A DNA stretch of 64,000 nucleotides from Mactromeris polynyma (GCA_032209605.1 JASFXZ010000075.1:744001-808000), one strand, 5' to 3'; shown: positions 13,912-27,899, counted from the first letter of the stretch. Numbers and translations: made by a program. The notes: generated by a model from the letters alone, not told the origin.

Positions 13912-16900
13912 ATAAATATAAATATATATAGTGGAAAATTGTGCATATTCTTTAGGTATATGAAGTCAATATAATCAACAGTTGAACTCTAGTTTCCTCA
14001 CTAATTGCATTCAAAATAGTAAGAGTAAGACATTATAGATGTATTTAAGGTCAATATATTTAAAAATGAACTCAAATATACCCATACATTGCATTCAAAG
14101 TGGACAATTGTGCATATTATTTAGGTTCATTAGGTCCATATAATAAACTGGTGAACTGTATTTTCATCACTAATTGCATTCAAAATTTTTAATATAACAC
14201 ATTGTATATGAATTTTATGTCAATATAGTCACAATTGAACTCAAATATACCCATACATAGCATTCCAAATAGAAAAGTGGGCATATTCTACAGGTATATT
14301 AGGTCAATATAATCAACAGGTGAACTCTATTTTCCTCAGAAATTGTCTTCAAAAATAGTAAGATTAACACATTATAGATGTAACTAAGGTTAATATATTC
14401 AAAAATGAACTGAAATACACCCATACATTGCATTCAAAGTGGAAAATTTGGTATATTCCTTAGGTACATTAGATCCTTATAAGCAACAAGTGAACTGCAT
14501 TTTCCTCACTAATTGCATTCAAAATAGTAAATAAAACACATTATATATGAATTTTTGGTCATTATAGTCACAATTGAACTCAAATATACCCATACATTCC
14601 AAATTGGAAAATTGGCATACTCTATAGGTATATTAGGTCAATATAATCAACAGGTGAACTCTATTTCCTTCACTAATTGCATTCAAAAATAGTAAGATTA
14701 ACACATTATAGATGAATTTTAGGTCAATATAGTCACAATTGAACTCAAATATACCAATACATTGCATTCCAAATAGGAAATTTGGCATACTCTATAGGTA
14801 TATTAGGTCAATATAATCAATAGGTGAACTCTATTTTCCTCACTAATTGCATTCAAAACAGTGAATATAACATATACCATATGAATTTTGTTCAATATAT
14901 TCAAAAATGACCTCAAATGCAACCATAAATAGCACTCAAAGTGGAAAATTGTGCATATTCTTTAGGTATATTAGGTCAATATAATCAACAGGTGAACTCT
15001 TTTCTTCACTAATTGCATTCAAAACAGTAAATATAACCTATTACATATGAATTTTAGTTCAATATATTCAAACATAAACTCAAATATACCAATGAACTGC
15101 ATTCAAAGTGAAAAATTGTGCATATGCCTTAGATATATGAGGTCAATACAATCAACAGATGAACTCTCATAAACTCAAATATACCAATGAACTGCATTCA
15201 AAGTTGAAAATTGTGCATATGCTTTAGGTATATGAGGTCAATACAATCAAAAGATGAACTCTCATAAACTCAAATATACCAATGAACTGCATTCAAATGG
15301 AAAATTGTGCATATGCTTTAGGTATATGAGGTCAATACAATCAACAGATGAACTCTCATAAACTCAAATATACCAATGAACTGCATTCAAAGTTAAAGAT
15401 TGTGCATATGCTTTAGGTATATGAGGTCAATACAATCAACAGATGAACTCTCATAAACTCAAATATACCAATGAAATGCATTCTAAGTGGAAAATTGCGA
15501 ATATGCTTTAGGTATATGAGGTCAATACAATCAACAGATGAACTCTCATAAACTCAAATATACCTATGAACTGCATTCAAAGAGGAAAATTGTGCATATG
15601 CTTTAGGTATATGAGGTCAATACAATCAACAGATGAACTCTCATAAACTCAAATATACCAATGAAATGCATTCGAAGTGGAAAATTGCGAATATGCTTTA
15701 GGTATATGAGGTCAATACAATCAACAGATGAACTCTCATAAACTCAAATATACCAATGAACTGCATTCAAAGTGGAATATTGTGCATATGCTTTAGGTAT
15801 ATGAGGTCAATACAATCAACAGATGAACTCTTTTCTTCACTAATTGCATTCAAAACAGTAAATATAACCTATTACATATGAATTTTAGTTTAATATATTC
15901 AAACATAAACTCAAATATACCAATGAACTGCATTCAAAGTGGAACATTGCACATATGCTTTAGGTATATGAGGTCAATACAATCAACAGATGAACTCTCA
16001 TAAACTCAAATATACCAATGAACTGCATTCAAAGAGGAAAATTGTGCATATGCTTTAGGTACATGAGGTCAATACAATCAACAGATAAACTCTCATAAAC
16101 TCAAATATACCAATGAACTGCATTCAAAGTGGAACATTGCGCATATGCTTTAGGTATATGAGGTCAATACAATCAACAGATGAACTCTCATAAACTCAAA
16201 TATAGCAATGAACTGCATTCAAAGTGGAAACTTATGCATATGCTTTAGGTATATGAGCTCAATACAATCAACAGATGAACTCTCATAAACTCAAATATAC
16301 CAAAAGTATTCAAAAATGAACTTAAATACACCCATACATTGCATTCAAAATGGAAAATTGTGCATATTCTTTAGGTATATTAGGTCCATACAATGAACAT
16401 GTGAACTGTATTTTCCTCAGTAATTGCATTCCAAATAGAAAATATAACACATACTATATGAATTTTAGGACAAGATATTCAAAAATGACCTCCAATACTT
16501 TGCATTCAAAGTGGGAAATTGTTCATATTCTTTAGGTATATTAGGTCTATATAATCAATAGGTGAACTCTATTTTCCTCACTAACTGCATTCACAAGAGA
16601 GTATATAACATATTTCATATGAATTTTAGGTCAATATATTCAAAAATGAACTCAAATACAACCATAAATATCATTTAAAGTGGAAAATTGTGCATATTCT
16701 TTAGGTATATGAAGTCAATATAATCAACAGGTGAACTCTATTCTTCACTAATTGCATTCAAAGCAGTAAATATAACTTATTACATATGCATTATAGTTCA
16801 ATATGTTCAAACTTAAACTCAAATATACCAATGAACTGCATTCAAATTGGAAAATTGTGCATATTCTAAGGGTATATTACGTCAATATAATCAATAGATG

Positions 16901-19900
16901 AACAATTTTCTTCACTAATTGCATTCAAAACAGTAAATATAAATTATTACATGTGCATTTTAGTTCAATATGTTCAAACATAAACTCAAATATACCAATG
17001 AACTGCATTCAAATTGGAAAATTGTGCATATTCTAAAGATATATTAGTCAATATAATCAACAGGTGAACTCTATTTTCATCACTAATTGCCTTCAAATCA
17101 GTGAATATAACATATTACATATGAATTTTTGTTCAATGTATTCAAAAATGAACTCAAATACAACCATAAATAGCATTCAAGGTGGACAATTGTGCATATT
17201 ATTTAGGTAAATTAGGTCAATATAATCAACAGGTGAACTCTTTTCTTCACTAATTGCATTCAAAACAGTACAAATAACTCATTACATATGAATTTTAGTG
17301 CAATATATTCAAAAATGAACTTAAATACACCCATACATTGCATTCAAAGTTGGAAATTGTTCATTTTCTTTAGGTATATTAGGTCAATATAATCAATAGG
17401 TGAACTCTCTTTTCCTCACTAATTGCATTCAAAACAGTGAATATAACATATACCATATGAATTTTGTTCAATATATTCCAAAATGAACTCAAATACAACC
17501 ATAAATAGCATTCAAAGTGGAAAATTGTGCATATTCTTCAGGTATATTAGGTCAATATAATCAACAGGTGAACTCTTTTCTTCACTAATTATATTCAAAA
17601 CAGTAAATATAACCTATTACATATGAATTTTAGTTCAATATATTCAAACATAAACTCAAATATACCAATGAACTGCATTCAAAGTGGAAAATTGTGCATA
17701 TGCTTTAGATATATGAGGTCAATACAATCAACAGATGAACTCTCATAAACTCAAATATACCAATGAACTGCATTCAAAGAGGAAAATTGTGCATATGCTT
17801 TAGGTATATGAGGTCAATACAATCAACAGATGAACTCTCATAAACTCAAATATACCAAAAGTATTCAAAAATGAACTTAAATACACCCATACATTGCATT
17901 CAAAGTGGAAAATTGTGCATATTCTTTAGGTATATTAGGTCCATGCAATCAACATGTGAACTGTATTTTCCTCAGTAATTGCATTCAATATAGAAAATAT
18001 AACACATACTATATGAATTTTAGGACAATATATTCAAAAATGAACTCCAATACTTTGCATTCAAAGTGGGAAATTGTTCATATTCTTTAGGTATATTAGG
18101 TCTATATAATCAATAGGTGAACTCTATTTTCCTCACTAACTGCATTCACAAGAGAGTATATAACATATTACATATGAATTTTAGTTCAATATATTCAAAA
18201 ATGAACTTAAATACACCCATAAATGCATTCAAAGTTGGAAATTGTTCATATTCTTTAGGTATATTAGGTCTATATAATCAATAGGTGAACTCTATTTTCC
18301 TCACTAACTGCATTCACAAGAGTGTATATAACATTATTACCTATGAATTTTAGTTCAATATATTCAAAAATGAACTCAAATACAACCATAAATAGCATTC
18401 ATGGTGGAAAATTGTGCATATTCTAAAGGTATATTAGTCAATATAATCAACAGGTGAACTCTATTTTCATCACTAATTGCCTTCAAATCAGTGAATATAA
18501 CATATTACATATGAATTTGTGTTCAATGTATTCAAAAATGAACTCAAATACAACCATAAATAGCATTCAAAGTTGGAAATTGTTCATATTCTTTAGGTAT
18601 ATTAGGTATATATAATCAATAGGTGAACTCTATTTTCCTCACTAACTGCATTCAAAACAGTGAATATAACATATACCATATGAATTTAGTTCAATATATT
18701 TCAAAATGAACTCAAATACAACCATAAATAGCATTCAAAGTGGAAAATTGTGCATATTCTTTAGGTATATGAAGTCAATATAATCAACAGGTGAACTCTT
18801 TTCTTCACTAATTGCATTCAAAACAGTAAATATAACTTATTACATATGCATTTTAGTTCAATATATTCAAACATGAACTCAAATATACCAATGAACTGCA
18901 TTCAAATTGGAAAATGTTGCACATTCTTTATGTATATGAGGTCAGTATAATCAACAGGTGAAGTCTATTTTCTTCACTAATTGCATTCAAAAATAGTAAG
19001 ATTAACACATTATAGATGAATTTTAGGTTAATATAGTCACAATTGAACTCAAATATACCAATACATTGCATTCCAAATAGGAAATTTGGCATACTCTATA
19101 GGTATATTAGGTCAATATAATCAATAGGTGAACTCTTTTTTCCTCACTAATTGCATCCAAAACAGTGAATATAACATATACCATATGAATTTAGTTCAAT
19201 ATATTTCAAAATGAACTCAAATACAACAATAAATAGCATTCAAGGTGGACAAGTGTGCATATTATTTAGGTAAATTAGGTCAATATAATCAACAGGTGAA
19301 CTCTTTTCTTCACTAATTGCATTCAAAACCGTAAAAATAACTCATTACATATGAATTTTAGTTCAATATATTCAAAAATGAACTTAAATACACCCATACA
19401 TTGCATTCAAAGTTGGAAATTGTTCATATTCTTTAGGTAAATTAGGTCTATATAATCAATAGGTGAACTCTATTTTCCTCACTAACTGCATTCACAAGAG
19501 TGTATATAACATATTACCTATGAATTTTAGTTCAATATATTCAAAAATGAACTCAAATACAACCATAAATAGCATTCAAAGTGGAAAATTGTGCATATTC
19601 TTTAGGTACATGAAGTCAATATAATCAACAGGTGAACTCTCATAAACTCAAATATACCAATGAACTGCATTCAAAGTGGAAAATTGTGCATATTCTTTAG
19701 GTATATTAGGTCCATACAATCAACATGTGAACTGTATTTTCCTCAGTAATTGCATTCAAAATAGAAAAAATAACACATACTATATGAATTTTAGAACAAT
19801 ATTTTCAGAAATGAACTCCAATATACCCATACTTTGCATTCAAAGTGGGAAATTGTTCATATTCTTTAGGTATATTAGGTCTATATAATCAATAGGTGAA

Positions 19901-20460
19901 CTCTTTTCTTCACTAATTGCATTCAAAACAGTAAATATAACTTATTACATATGCATTTTAGTTCAATATATTAAAATAAACTCAAATATACCAACGAACT
20001 GCATTCAAATTGGAAAATTTTGCACATTCTTTATGTATATGAGGTCAGAATAATCAACAGGTGAACTCTATTTTCCTCACTAATTGCTTTCAAAGCTGGT
20101 AATATAACATATTATAGATCAATTTTAGGTCAAATGGTCACTATTGAACTCAAATATACCCATACATTGCATTTCAAATAGGAAATTGGGCATATTCTAC
20201 AGGTATATTATGTCAATATAATCAACAGTTGAACTCAATTTTCCTCAGTAATTGCATTCAAAATAGAAAATATAACACATAATATATGAATTTAAGTTCA
20301 ATATATTCAAAAATGAACTCAAGTATACCAATGAACTGCATTCAAAATGGAAAATTATGCATATTCTTTAGGTATATTAGGTCAATATAATCAACAGGTG
20401 AACTCTATTTTCCTCACCAATTGCATTCAAAACAGTAAATATAACATGGTATATATGAAT
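13912..20460. repeat. Satellite array between block copies 2 and 3
   Basis: Clean satellite. The 95-bp unit dominates at about 15060-16300 and 17640-17860, the 168-bp dimer elsewhere. The repeated 61-70-codon open frames at 16350, 17905, 19676 and 20347 start at the same monomer position (ATGGAAAATT...) and are by-products of the repeat, not genes. Confidence 0.96.
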
Positions 20461-21681
20461 TTAACTGATATGTCATGTTGTATATTTGGGGACCAGAGCA
20501 TAACAATATTTCGATTGATACACTGTAATTACGGCCTTAAACTTATTCAAGGAATCTGATCATGTAGCCTTGATATCTGTAATTCTTATTAATTAATGTA
20601 ATTCAAATACTAATATGATTGCAACATTCTATACAGAATCATTTAATACTTGAATTATGGTGTAACTATCTAATTTTGTGTCAGATTGCGTTTTTCAAAC
20701 CCATCTCATATCTTTCAAGTTAATTAATAACTCTTCTAGCAAACCTTAGCATGTTTGAAGCTGTATGGTTGTATGGCTCTTCTTTTTGTTCACTTTTAAT
20801 ATTCTGTATTTCATAAGATGCTTAAATGAAGGGTTGTCTAAAAATGTAAAGAATTTATATTCACTGTACCTCAAAGTATTCAAACTGAACTAGAAGTAGG
20901 TTCTAATATACGCTTTGCCTTGCATTACAATAACTTGGACCGACAATTCGGCCCCGCAAATACCGTATGACGACCGCCTAATATGGTCAAAGTGTTTATT
21001 TCCAACGAGTGAGGGTATTTTCTTTATTTCCAACGAGTGAGAACCGGTTAAATGTTAAACATACGGCGTGTTTTTCGGAGCTCCGTCCACCATGCGCAGA
21101 TACAAATGTAACTTCAAGATTTTTCCCCTCAAAGTTTGCGAGCACGGTCATTGAGATTCCAGGTGTCAAAAATGTCAAAACGCACACTTATTAAAATACT
21201 TGTATTAAAATACTTGTATTTCAAGTATTTCATATATCTCTCGGATGTTGAAACTGTAGTCGTTAGATATGCCTACAATTGGAGACTTAGAGGAAAAAAG
21301 CATTAGAAAGATAAATAAGCATTTGTTATTCTAACTAATTAAAACCTACCCAGCTTTAAATTCTTAAATAAATGTGAAACCAAAATGTGACCGCAAAACG
21401 TTAATTCCTGTCTCAAAACTCAAACATTGCAAAAGTTTCAATAGGATACGTTTACTTTTCTTTGTTTCTCGGCAAAAACCGAAATTTACCTGAAACTTAA
21501 GTATCCGTTATAATTACTGGCCCTGATGTTAACGTACATGCCGAATGTATTACAAGTCTAGAGATAAGAATGGTAACAGACAAATACACAGAATTATGTC
21601 GATGAGTCTAAAGTAATGCAATGGTTCAGACTATATAAAACTAGATATACTTTTATATAAACATTATATTCCATATACATC
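20461..21681. repeat. Embedded non-satellite block, copy 3 (best copy)
   Basis: 1.22-kb block with normal sequence complexity, flanked on both sides by satellite. It contains two copies of tttatttccaacgagtgag about 28 bp apart (near 20996 and 21023) and a CG-containing core. No terminal inverted repeats, tRNA-like head or conserved ORF seen. It may be an old inserted element or an ancestral spacer now amplified as part of a higher-order unit. Confidence 0.88.
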
Positions 21682-22183
21682 AATACTAATCAACAGGTGA
21701 ACTCTATTGTCGCCACTAATTGCATTCAAAATAGTAAGATTAACACACTATAGATGTGTTTAAGGTCAAAATATTCAAAAATACCCATACATTGCAATCA
21801 ACGTATAAAAGTGTGCATATGCTTTAGGTACATTAGGTTAATATAATCAACAGGTAAACTCTATTTTCCTCACTAATTGCTTTCAAAACAGGGAATATAA
21901 CATATCATATCTGAATTTAAGGTCAATATATTCAAAAATGAACTTTATTTAAACACATCAATTGCATTCAAAGTTGAAAATGCTGCATATTCTTTAGGTA
22001 TAAAAGCAGAACTCTATTTTCCACACGAATTGCATTCAAAATAGTAAGATTAACACATAATAAATATATTTAAGGGCAATACATTCAAAAATGATCTCAA
22101 ATATATCAATAAACTGCATTCAAAGTGGAAAATTGTGCATATTCTTTAGGTATATTAGGTCCATACAATCAACATGTGAACAG
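21682..22183. repeat. Satellite array, right end
   Basis: Diverged satellite monomers with a cluster of atypical units (attgtcgccactaattgc, aacgtataaaagtgtgc). The array ends at caatcaacatgtgaac, after which the sequence is single-copy. These edge monomers match those that follow block copy 1 (10831-11300). Confidence 0.9.
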
Positions 22184-24872
22184 AAGTCATAAAACATAAT
22201 ACAACGTTATGTAGAAAAGAACATTCAAATTAACAAAAATACAATTTTTTGGATCTAAACTGCTTATTGTAGGTATTCTAATTTATCTCACGGTAAAACT
22301 ATCTCGCAAAATAGATGCTATTTACAGTATTTATGCTAAAACCAGGAAATAGACGCAAACAAAACATTCAGATTATGTTGAATTGTTCTTCACTGGTCAG
22401 AAGTCTTAGTTAACAGTGTAAGAAAACCGCATCTCGTACCGAGATTTCGGGTATATTCATCTTTCGAACTGTAACTGAAATTCCATAGATGTTGAGATTC
22501 TCAAAGAAATAAGCAACACCACTTACTGAACGTTGATTTTCCTGATTTTGCTATTATATTTTCATCTTAGTATAACATAGAGTTACCTTTGTGTCCTTGA
22601 TGATACTACTCTACCATCTCAGTATGCGAATATGTGACATTTAAAACACAAGCTATTTCAATATGTTTTAAAAAATAACCTACGCACATGCAATGCGCAT
22701 TAAACTTGCTAGTTTATAAATATTATTTGGCTTGTGTTAAATTGATATAGAAAAATATGTTTCCAGTTGCAGCTCTATTATGTTAACTGATAATTTTTAG
22801 TGACTAGATGTTTGTGGGGAAGTTCTTATTAGTGAGTGTAGCCTTCTCTACTATGTGTATTTGACTTTAAAAGATGAACAGACAAATATTGTGGGTGTGC
22901 TTAATCTGGAAATCATGAGTTCACATAATTATATACACCTGGCAATTTTTTTATTATTTCGTAGTACACTCATGACAAGTTGAAGGTAGTGATGACACTT
23001 TAGCATTTTATATTGAGAAGGAGGCAACACCCGTTTTAGAAGATCAGTTTATATTATCGCCCAGTTTTCTATATAGAATAGCTGATTTGGAACGGGTTTT
23101 TCGGTCTTGTCACTGTACGAGAAGCTCGTGCATGCCCACATATTGGTGTGTTTTAACATGGTTCCGCATCGGTGTCTATTGATATGGTTTTCACATGTGT
23201 ATAATCATTATGGTTTTGAAAAGATGTGTTTTTGTGTAGTGTGCCTTAGTTACACTGTATGAGCGTCAATGAGACTTTGTTGTTGCGGGTGCATGTTCGC
23301 GAAAGGTGAAACTATTGTTGGTAACTCAGTAGCCTTCATTCAATGAATTATATGTTGGGATATAGTTGGATTCCATTTACAATTTGTGCCGAATTACTTC
23401 GACTATTTGGAGTTAATAATCGTATCCAAAATTTACATAGCGCTGGAATATTCGTCGTTTGAAATTCCATTCCGGACTCATATACTATGGTTCAATGTAT
23501 AACAAGATGCATTGATGCAAAGCATCCAAGGGCGCCGCAAAACTGGTACACAACGTTTTGGAATAGCGTAATGGCGGGGAAATGTTTTGGAATAGTCCAT
23601 TTTCATACTATCATTGGCGCGTATTTCCTTTTAAACACCGTAACTTGCATAAATATCCACGTTACAAGTACCAATGTGTTAATATTGATATAAGTAAATT
23701 GAAAATGAAGATTTTTATAATTAATTTTTTATTATTTTATCTTCGACACCTAACACACATGCTGTTTATGTAGAATCGTCCTATTTTTCGGGGATCAGCA
23801 AGTATTTATCATAAACATATCGTTTTAACTTTGTAAAAGACCCTTTATTCGACAATACAAATGCATTAAAAATATTTTCTTTCTAAATCATAAAAATACA
23901 AAAAGTAACGTGTAATATTTACTGCAGTTTAACCCTTAATAAAAAAATAGATTCAGTTATAAATAGATGCTCCTACCATAGTCTCAAAAATTTCGTGATT
24001 CCATTAAAGGCCCCGCCCTCATGGGCGGCGCCAATAAGCGAATCACAGGCTGAAGGATGTACAGAAAATATATCTGGTAAGTCATTACATTGATAATGTG
24101 TTTAGATATTATGCACAAACCCGCTATTTTGACATTTGTTGATGTTCATTTAATGTTTGTATTTTGGTCCATGAACGCATTGCAGCAAACTGCACTATAT
24201 ATTAACAATTGATACAGTATGGATGCTACATAGATATAGTAGGACCAAGATCTGAAGGCACACTAACATTTACTAAAGGCCAAAGGTTGGATCAATCAAT
24301 ATCAAATTGTTGTTAAGTAAAAAATCGTGATCAGTGATGCGCTTTGTCGACTTTTAAAAATAGGACTATAAAATCGAAGACATCAAAAGTATGTTACTTG
24401 CGTGGCGTATAGTTAATACGAGCATTATTTTTAACTAGGGACAATCTGGGGTCAAATACCTCAACTCCTAGAATTTCAATGACATCTTTTTGCGCGAACA
24501 TAGCATATTGTCCAAGAAAGTGGTAAGCGCATATCACCCGAAGTAAATAAAATGTATGGGCAAGGCAAATTCGTAACTATATTTCGACATGGTTTGCGAG
24601 GCTACTTTTATTCACTTTCATTCACTTTCATTGTTTTAAAGTAAAAGAAATATATACGTTTAGAAACAAAACAAAAGTTTAAATAAGCCTTATGTAACTG
24701 AAAACACATTACAAATACAAAATGGTTAGTCCCAAAAGAATGATCAATCTAGTACATTACATATACAGACTGACCAATGAAATTCAATAGAGTACATATA
24801 CAACGCTATAAAAGTTGTGACTATGAAACTAATATAGCTGCGGAATCCGGTTAGTGCCGCTTGCTCCAAGAC
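22184..24872. other. Intergenic AT-rich sequence, no gene seen
   Basis: No splice-supported exon or recognisable protein on either strand; overlapping open frames at 23487-23773 are short and of no recognised family. The only structured spot is the GC-rich hairpin near 24010-24035 (listed separately) and a short ttcactttca repeat at about 24609-24633. Confidence 0.6.
24009..24036. promoter_or_regulatory. GC-box hairpin with CCAAT, possible promoter element
   Basis: A perfect 6-bp inverted repeat, ccgccc-tcat-gggcgg (24013-24018 / 24023-24028), is followed directly by gccaat. GC box plus CCAAT box in a strongly AT-rich surrounding is promoter-like. No first exon is recognisable nearby, so the role is open. 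Confidence 0.25.
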
Positions 24873-25493
24873 ACACGGCATACGATTCGACACACGACAC
24901 ACAAAATACGATGCGACATACGACACACAAATACGATGCGACACACGACACATAACATACGACGCGACACACGATGCGACATACGACATACGATGCGACA
25001 CACGACATACGATGCGACACACGACATACGATACGACACACGACATACGATAAGACACACGATGCGACAAACGGTATACGATGCGACACACGATACGACA
25101 CACGATGCGACACACGATGCGACACACGATGCGACACACGATGCGACACACAACGAACGATGCGACACACGACGCGACAAACGACATACGATGCGACACA
25201 CGATGCTTCACATGGCATACGATGCGACACACGACACACGATGTGACACACGACATACGATGCGACACACAACATACGATGCGACACACGACATACGATG
25301 AGACACACGACATACGATGCGACACACGGCATACGATGCGACACACGACATACGATGCGACGTACTACATACGATGCGACACACGACACACGATGCGACA
25401 CACGACTCAGGACATACGGTGCGACACAGGACATGCAATGTGACACACGACACACGATGCGACACACGACACACGATGGGACACACGACATAT
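24873..25493. repeat. Minisatellite with acgatgcgacac units
   Basis: Tandem array of a 12-bp unit (acgatgcgacac) and a 19-bp unit that adds acatacg (acacgacatacgatgcgac). The pure 12-mer run is near 25085-25150. Because the units rarely create stop codons, long overlapping open frames run on both strands (up to 220 codons). All are made of the same few residues and are not genes. Confidence 0.95.
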
Positions 25494-27185
25494 TATATTG
25501 ATGTCATTATGCTGTACGTTTATATGCATTATTGTGTTCTTATTGCTCATTAAAATTGCATGTATTGAACACAACTTCAGTTGACTAGAAATACGCTATT
25601 CTCGTATTGTATTATTTTCAGAGTTGTATGTCCGTCGTTTTGTCCGCCCGTCTGTCTGTCTGTCCGTCCCAAATCGTGTCCGCTCCGCATTTCCTATACC
25701 CTTAAATGATGAAACATTGACCAAAATTGTCCACACCAAGACGATGTGCAGATACTTGCACTGACGTTATTATGTCATTTAATACATGTATTATAATTAG
25801 GGTTATATAAATTGCACAAGTGTTTTGATGAGATATTGTAAAATGTTGGTATGCGCCAGTTATGTCAGGACCTAAGCATTCTGGTCCCAGTTGATTTACT
25901 GTGTATTTGGAGAACACAAATATATAGAAACCTATAGCTGTCTTTATGTTATTTTCTGTCTTTTTTGTGTGCACAATTATGTAGAAGTCTTTACTTGTTT
26001 CTGTTATTTATTGCTTTGTAGAACTGTACATATTTTGTTACCTCAGTAGAAATTATGTGACGTTGTATGCCAAGTTATTGTCAAATACGAAGACACATTG
26101 ACATGCTACACTTAATGGAGATGATAGAAATCTCTTTATTTGGAAAAGTGGCATGAGAGGCAATGTATGAATTAAGTGTGTAATTAGTAAATGTCATAGT
26201 TCAATTCTACGTAACATATACAGGATGGTACATTGTTATTAGACTTGAAAATATTCTAAAAAGTCGTTCTTAGCACAAAAGTTGTATTACAACATTCTAG
26301 AACCAAATTCGAAAACCATCCTTTCCGATATGTACTACATACAATTGCTGTCCGTATCTCTATGTTTTATGAAAAACAGCAGCATGAAACAAAAGGCAAT
26401 GTACGGGGATCATTAAAATACGTGTTTTTTTATATCCTCAACGTCAGATTTTAATCAAATGTGGCTGCAATATTTTCCTAAGTATATCAAAACACGCCAA
26501 ATATTCTTTTTTAGAAATCCGTTCAATTATTCTGTATTTATGGTCGCTTTTGGTCATAAAGAAGGTGTCTCAACTGGCTGGCCCTTTAAATAGCCCTTTA
26601 TAATAAAGAAACGCTTTACTTTACTTACATCGGTTTATTAGGTTTGTATGTACAGGTATGTCGTATGAAATATCATAAATATACTGATATAAATAATTTG
26701 GATTGAAACTGAACAAATGTGAATTTTATAACAGTTAGTGGTGAACCCAATCTTTCTTCTGGATTTATATTGTTCACAAAGGCTGGATGTTTTAGCATTC
26801 ATATGCTTTGTGCAAATACCTAGTCAATCAGAAACTGCATAAGTACTACCTAGTTTATCAGAAAGGATGTCAGGTAGAATATCTCATCCGGTTGGTAGAT
26901 GTACGCGTACTGTGCAGGTTGTTATTGTGTGATAACGTTTGACAACAAACAGTCTAGATAGACAGGTGAGGTTTGAGCACGTGTTAGATCAAGTAAAACC
27001 CGACACATTTCGTGCCTGTACCAAGTCGGGCGATCTGGACCATGTATTGTTCTTTGTTGTTTCTTAGGAAAATAATTTATTTTTTCACTGACACTTCGAA
27101 GGCATTTTGCAATAAATCTCCTGTATCCCTGTTATTAAAAAATCAAGCTGAACAATTGGACAATATGCACCAGAAGGCTTTACTG
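25494..27185. other. Intergenic, dispersed-repeat fragments only
   Basis: A ctgtctgtctgtccgtccc tract with its usual flank (about 25629-25730) is the kind of tract found in bivalve dispersed repeats. The rest is AT-rich with no exon that I can support. Confidence 0.5.
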
Positions 27186-27515
27186 TCCATAAAGCCCCTG
27201 TGACCTTGGCCTTTACTATATGATCCCAAATTGTAATATGCAAAACTTAACTTCACAGTACATGTAATGCTTTTTACCAACTTTGATGAAAATCCAACAG
27301 GGTTTTTTAGAGATGAACAGCAGACAAGGTTTTAAAGTTTCAGACACCTGTGACCTTGACCTTTAACATTATTACCCCAATTACAACATGCACTACTAGA
27401 CTTCATACTGAAACTTCCTAGCAAGTTGGTGAATATCCAACACTGGATTTTGAGATAAAGGGAGAACAAGGTTAACTGAACAGGCAAACATACAACATGG
27501 GGGAGACATAATAAA
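27186..27515. repeat. Dispersed repeat, two diverged tandem units
   Basis: Two units of about 150 bp, each opening with cctgtgaccttg(a/g)ccttta and containing a 'ca(a/g)(c/g)(t/a)tggtgaa.atccaac' type segment (27197 and 27347). The end, gggggagacataataaa, is close to the end of the repeat at 40045-40412 (gaagggagacataata), so both belong to one family. Confidence 0.65.
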
Positions 27516-27734
27516 TACAACATGATGAACACATATGCACAAGCAATAACAACATTTATATAATTATACATTGTAGTTAAATATTATTACTAAACCGTTA
27601 ACTTCATCTGCAGCTTAATTGCAAAAAAATCATCTTTATAGTATATACATGAAACCAGGTCAAAGCATTCAAGCTTTGTTAAAAGAAACTCTTTTGAGCT
27701 TAGTCTGGTACAAAATGTTGAAATTTGACAAAAA

Positions 27735-27899
27735 ATGTCGAGTTTCCTCCACATGTGGAGAAGTTGCCGGTTCCTTGTGGAAGGGTAAGTTAGTACTGGT
27801 AAGAATTCAGTCCAGGAAAAACTGGTTAGGTGAACCGGCCGCCGTATATAACTGAAATATCGTTTAGAAACGGCGTTAAACCCGATGAAACAAACAAAC
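27735..27899 (+). repeat. SINE 3' fragment (cgttaaaccc tail)
   Basis: The sequence ends in ggcgttaaacccgatgaaac followed by an (aaac)n tail. Upstream are the segments aactggttaggtgaaccgg and ctccacatgtggagaagttgcc. This 3' part is familiar from abundant molluscan tRNA-derived SINEs. The tRNA-like head is missing, so it is a 5'-truncated copy. A second member with its head lies at 43003-43290. Confidence 0.6.

Noticed and set aside
16350..20559. Recurrent 61-70-codon frames starting MEN(C/Y)AYSLGILG
   Set aside because: They start at the same satellite monomer position each time and follow the repeat; not a gene family.
24744..25553. Overlapping open frames of up to 220 codons on both strands
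   Set aside because: All are translations of the acgatgcgacac minisatellite in different frames; residue content is limited to a few amino acids and no start or splice context exists.
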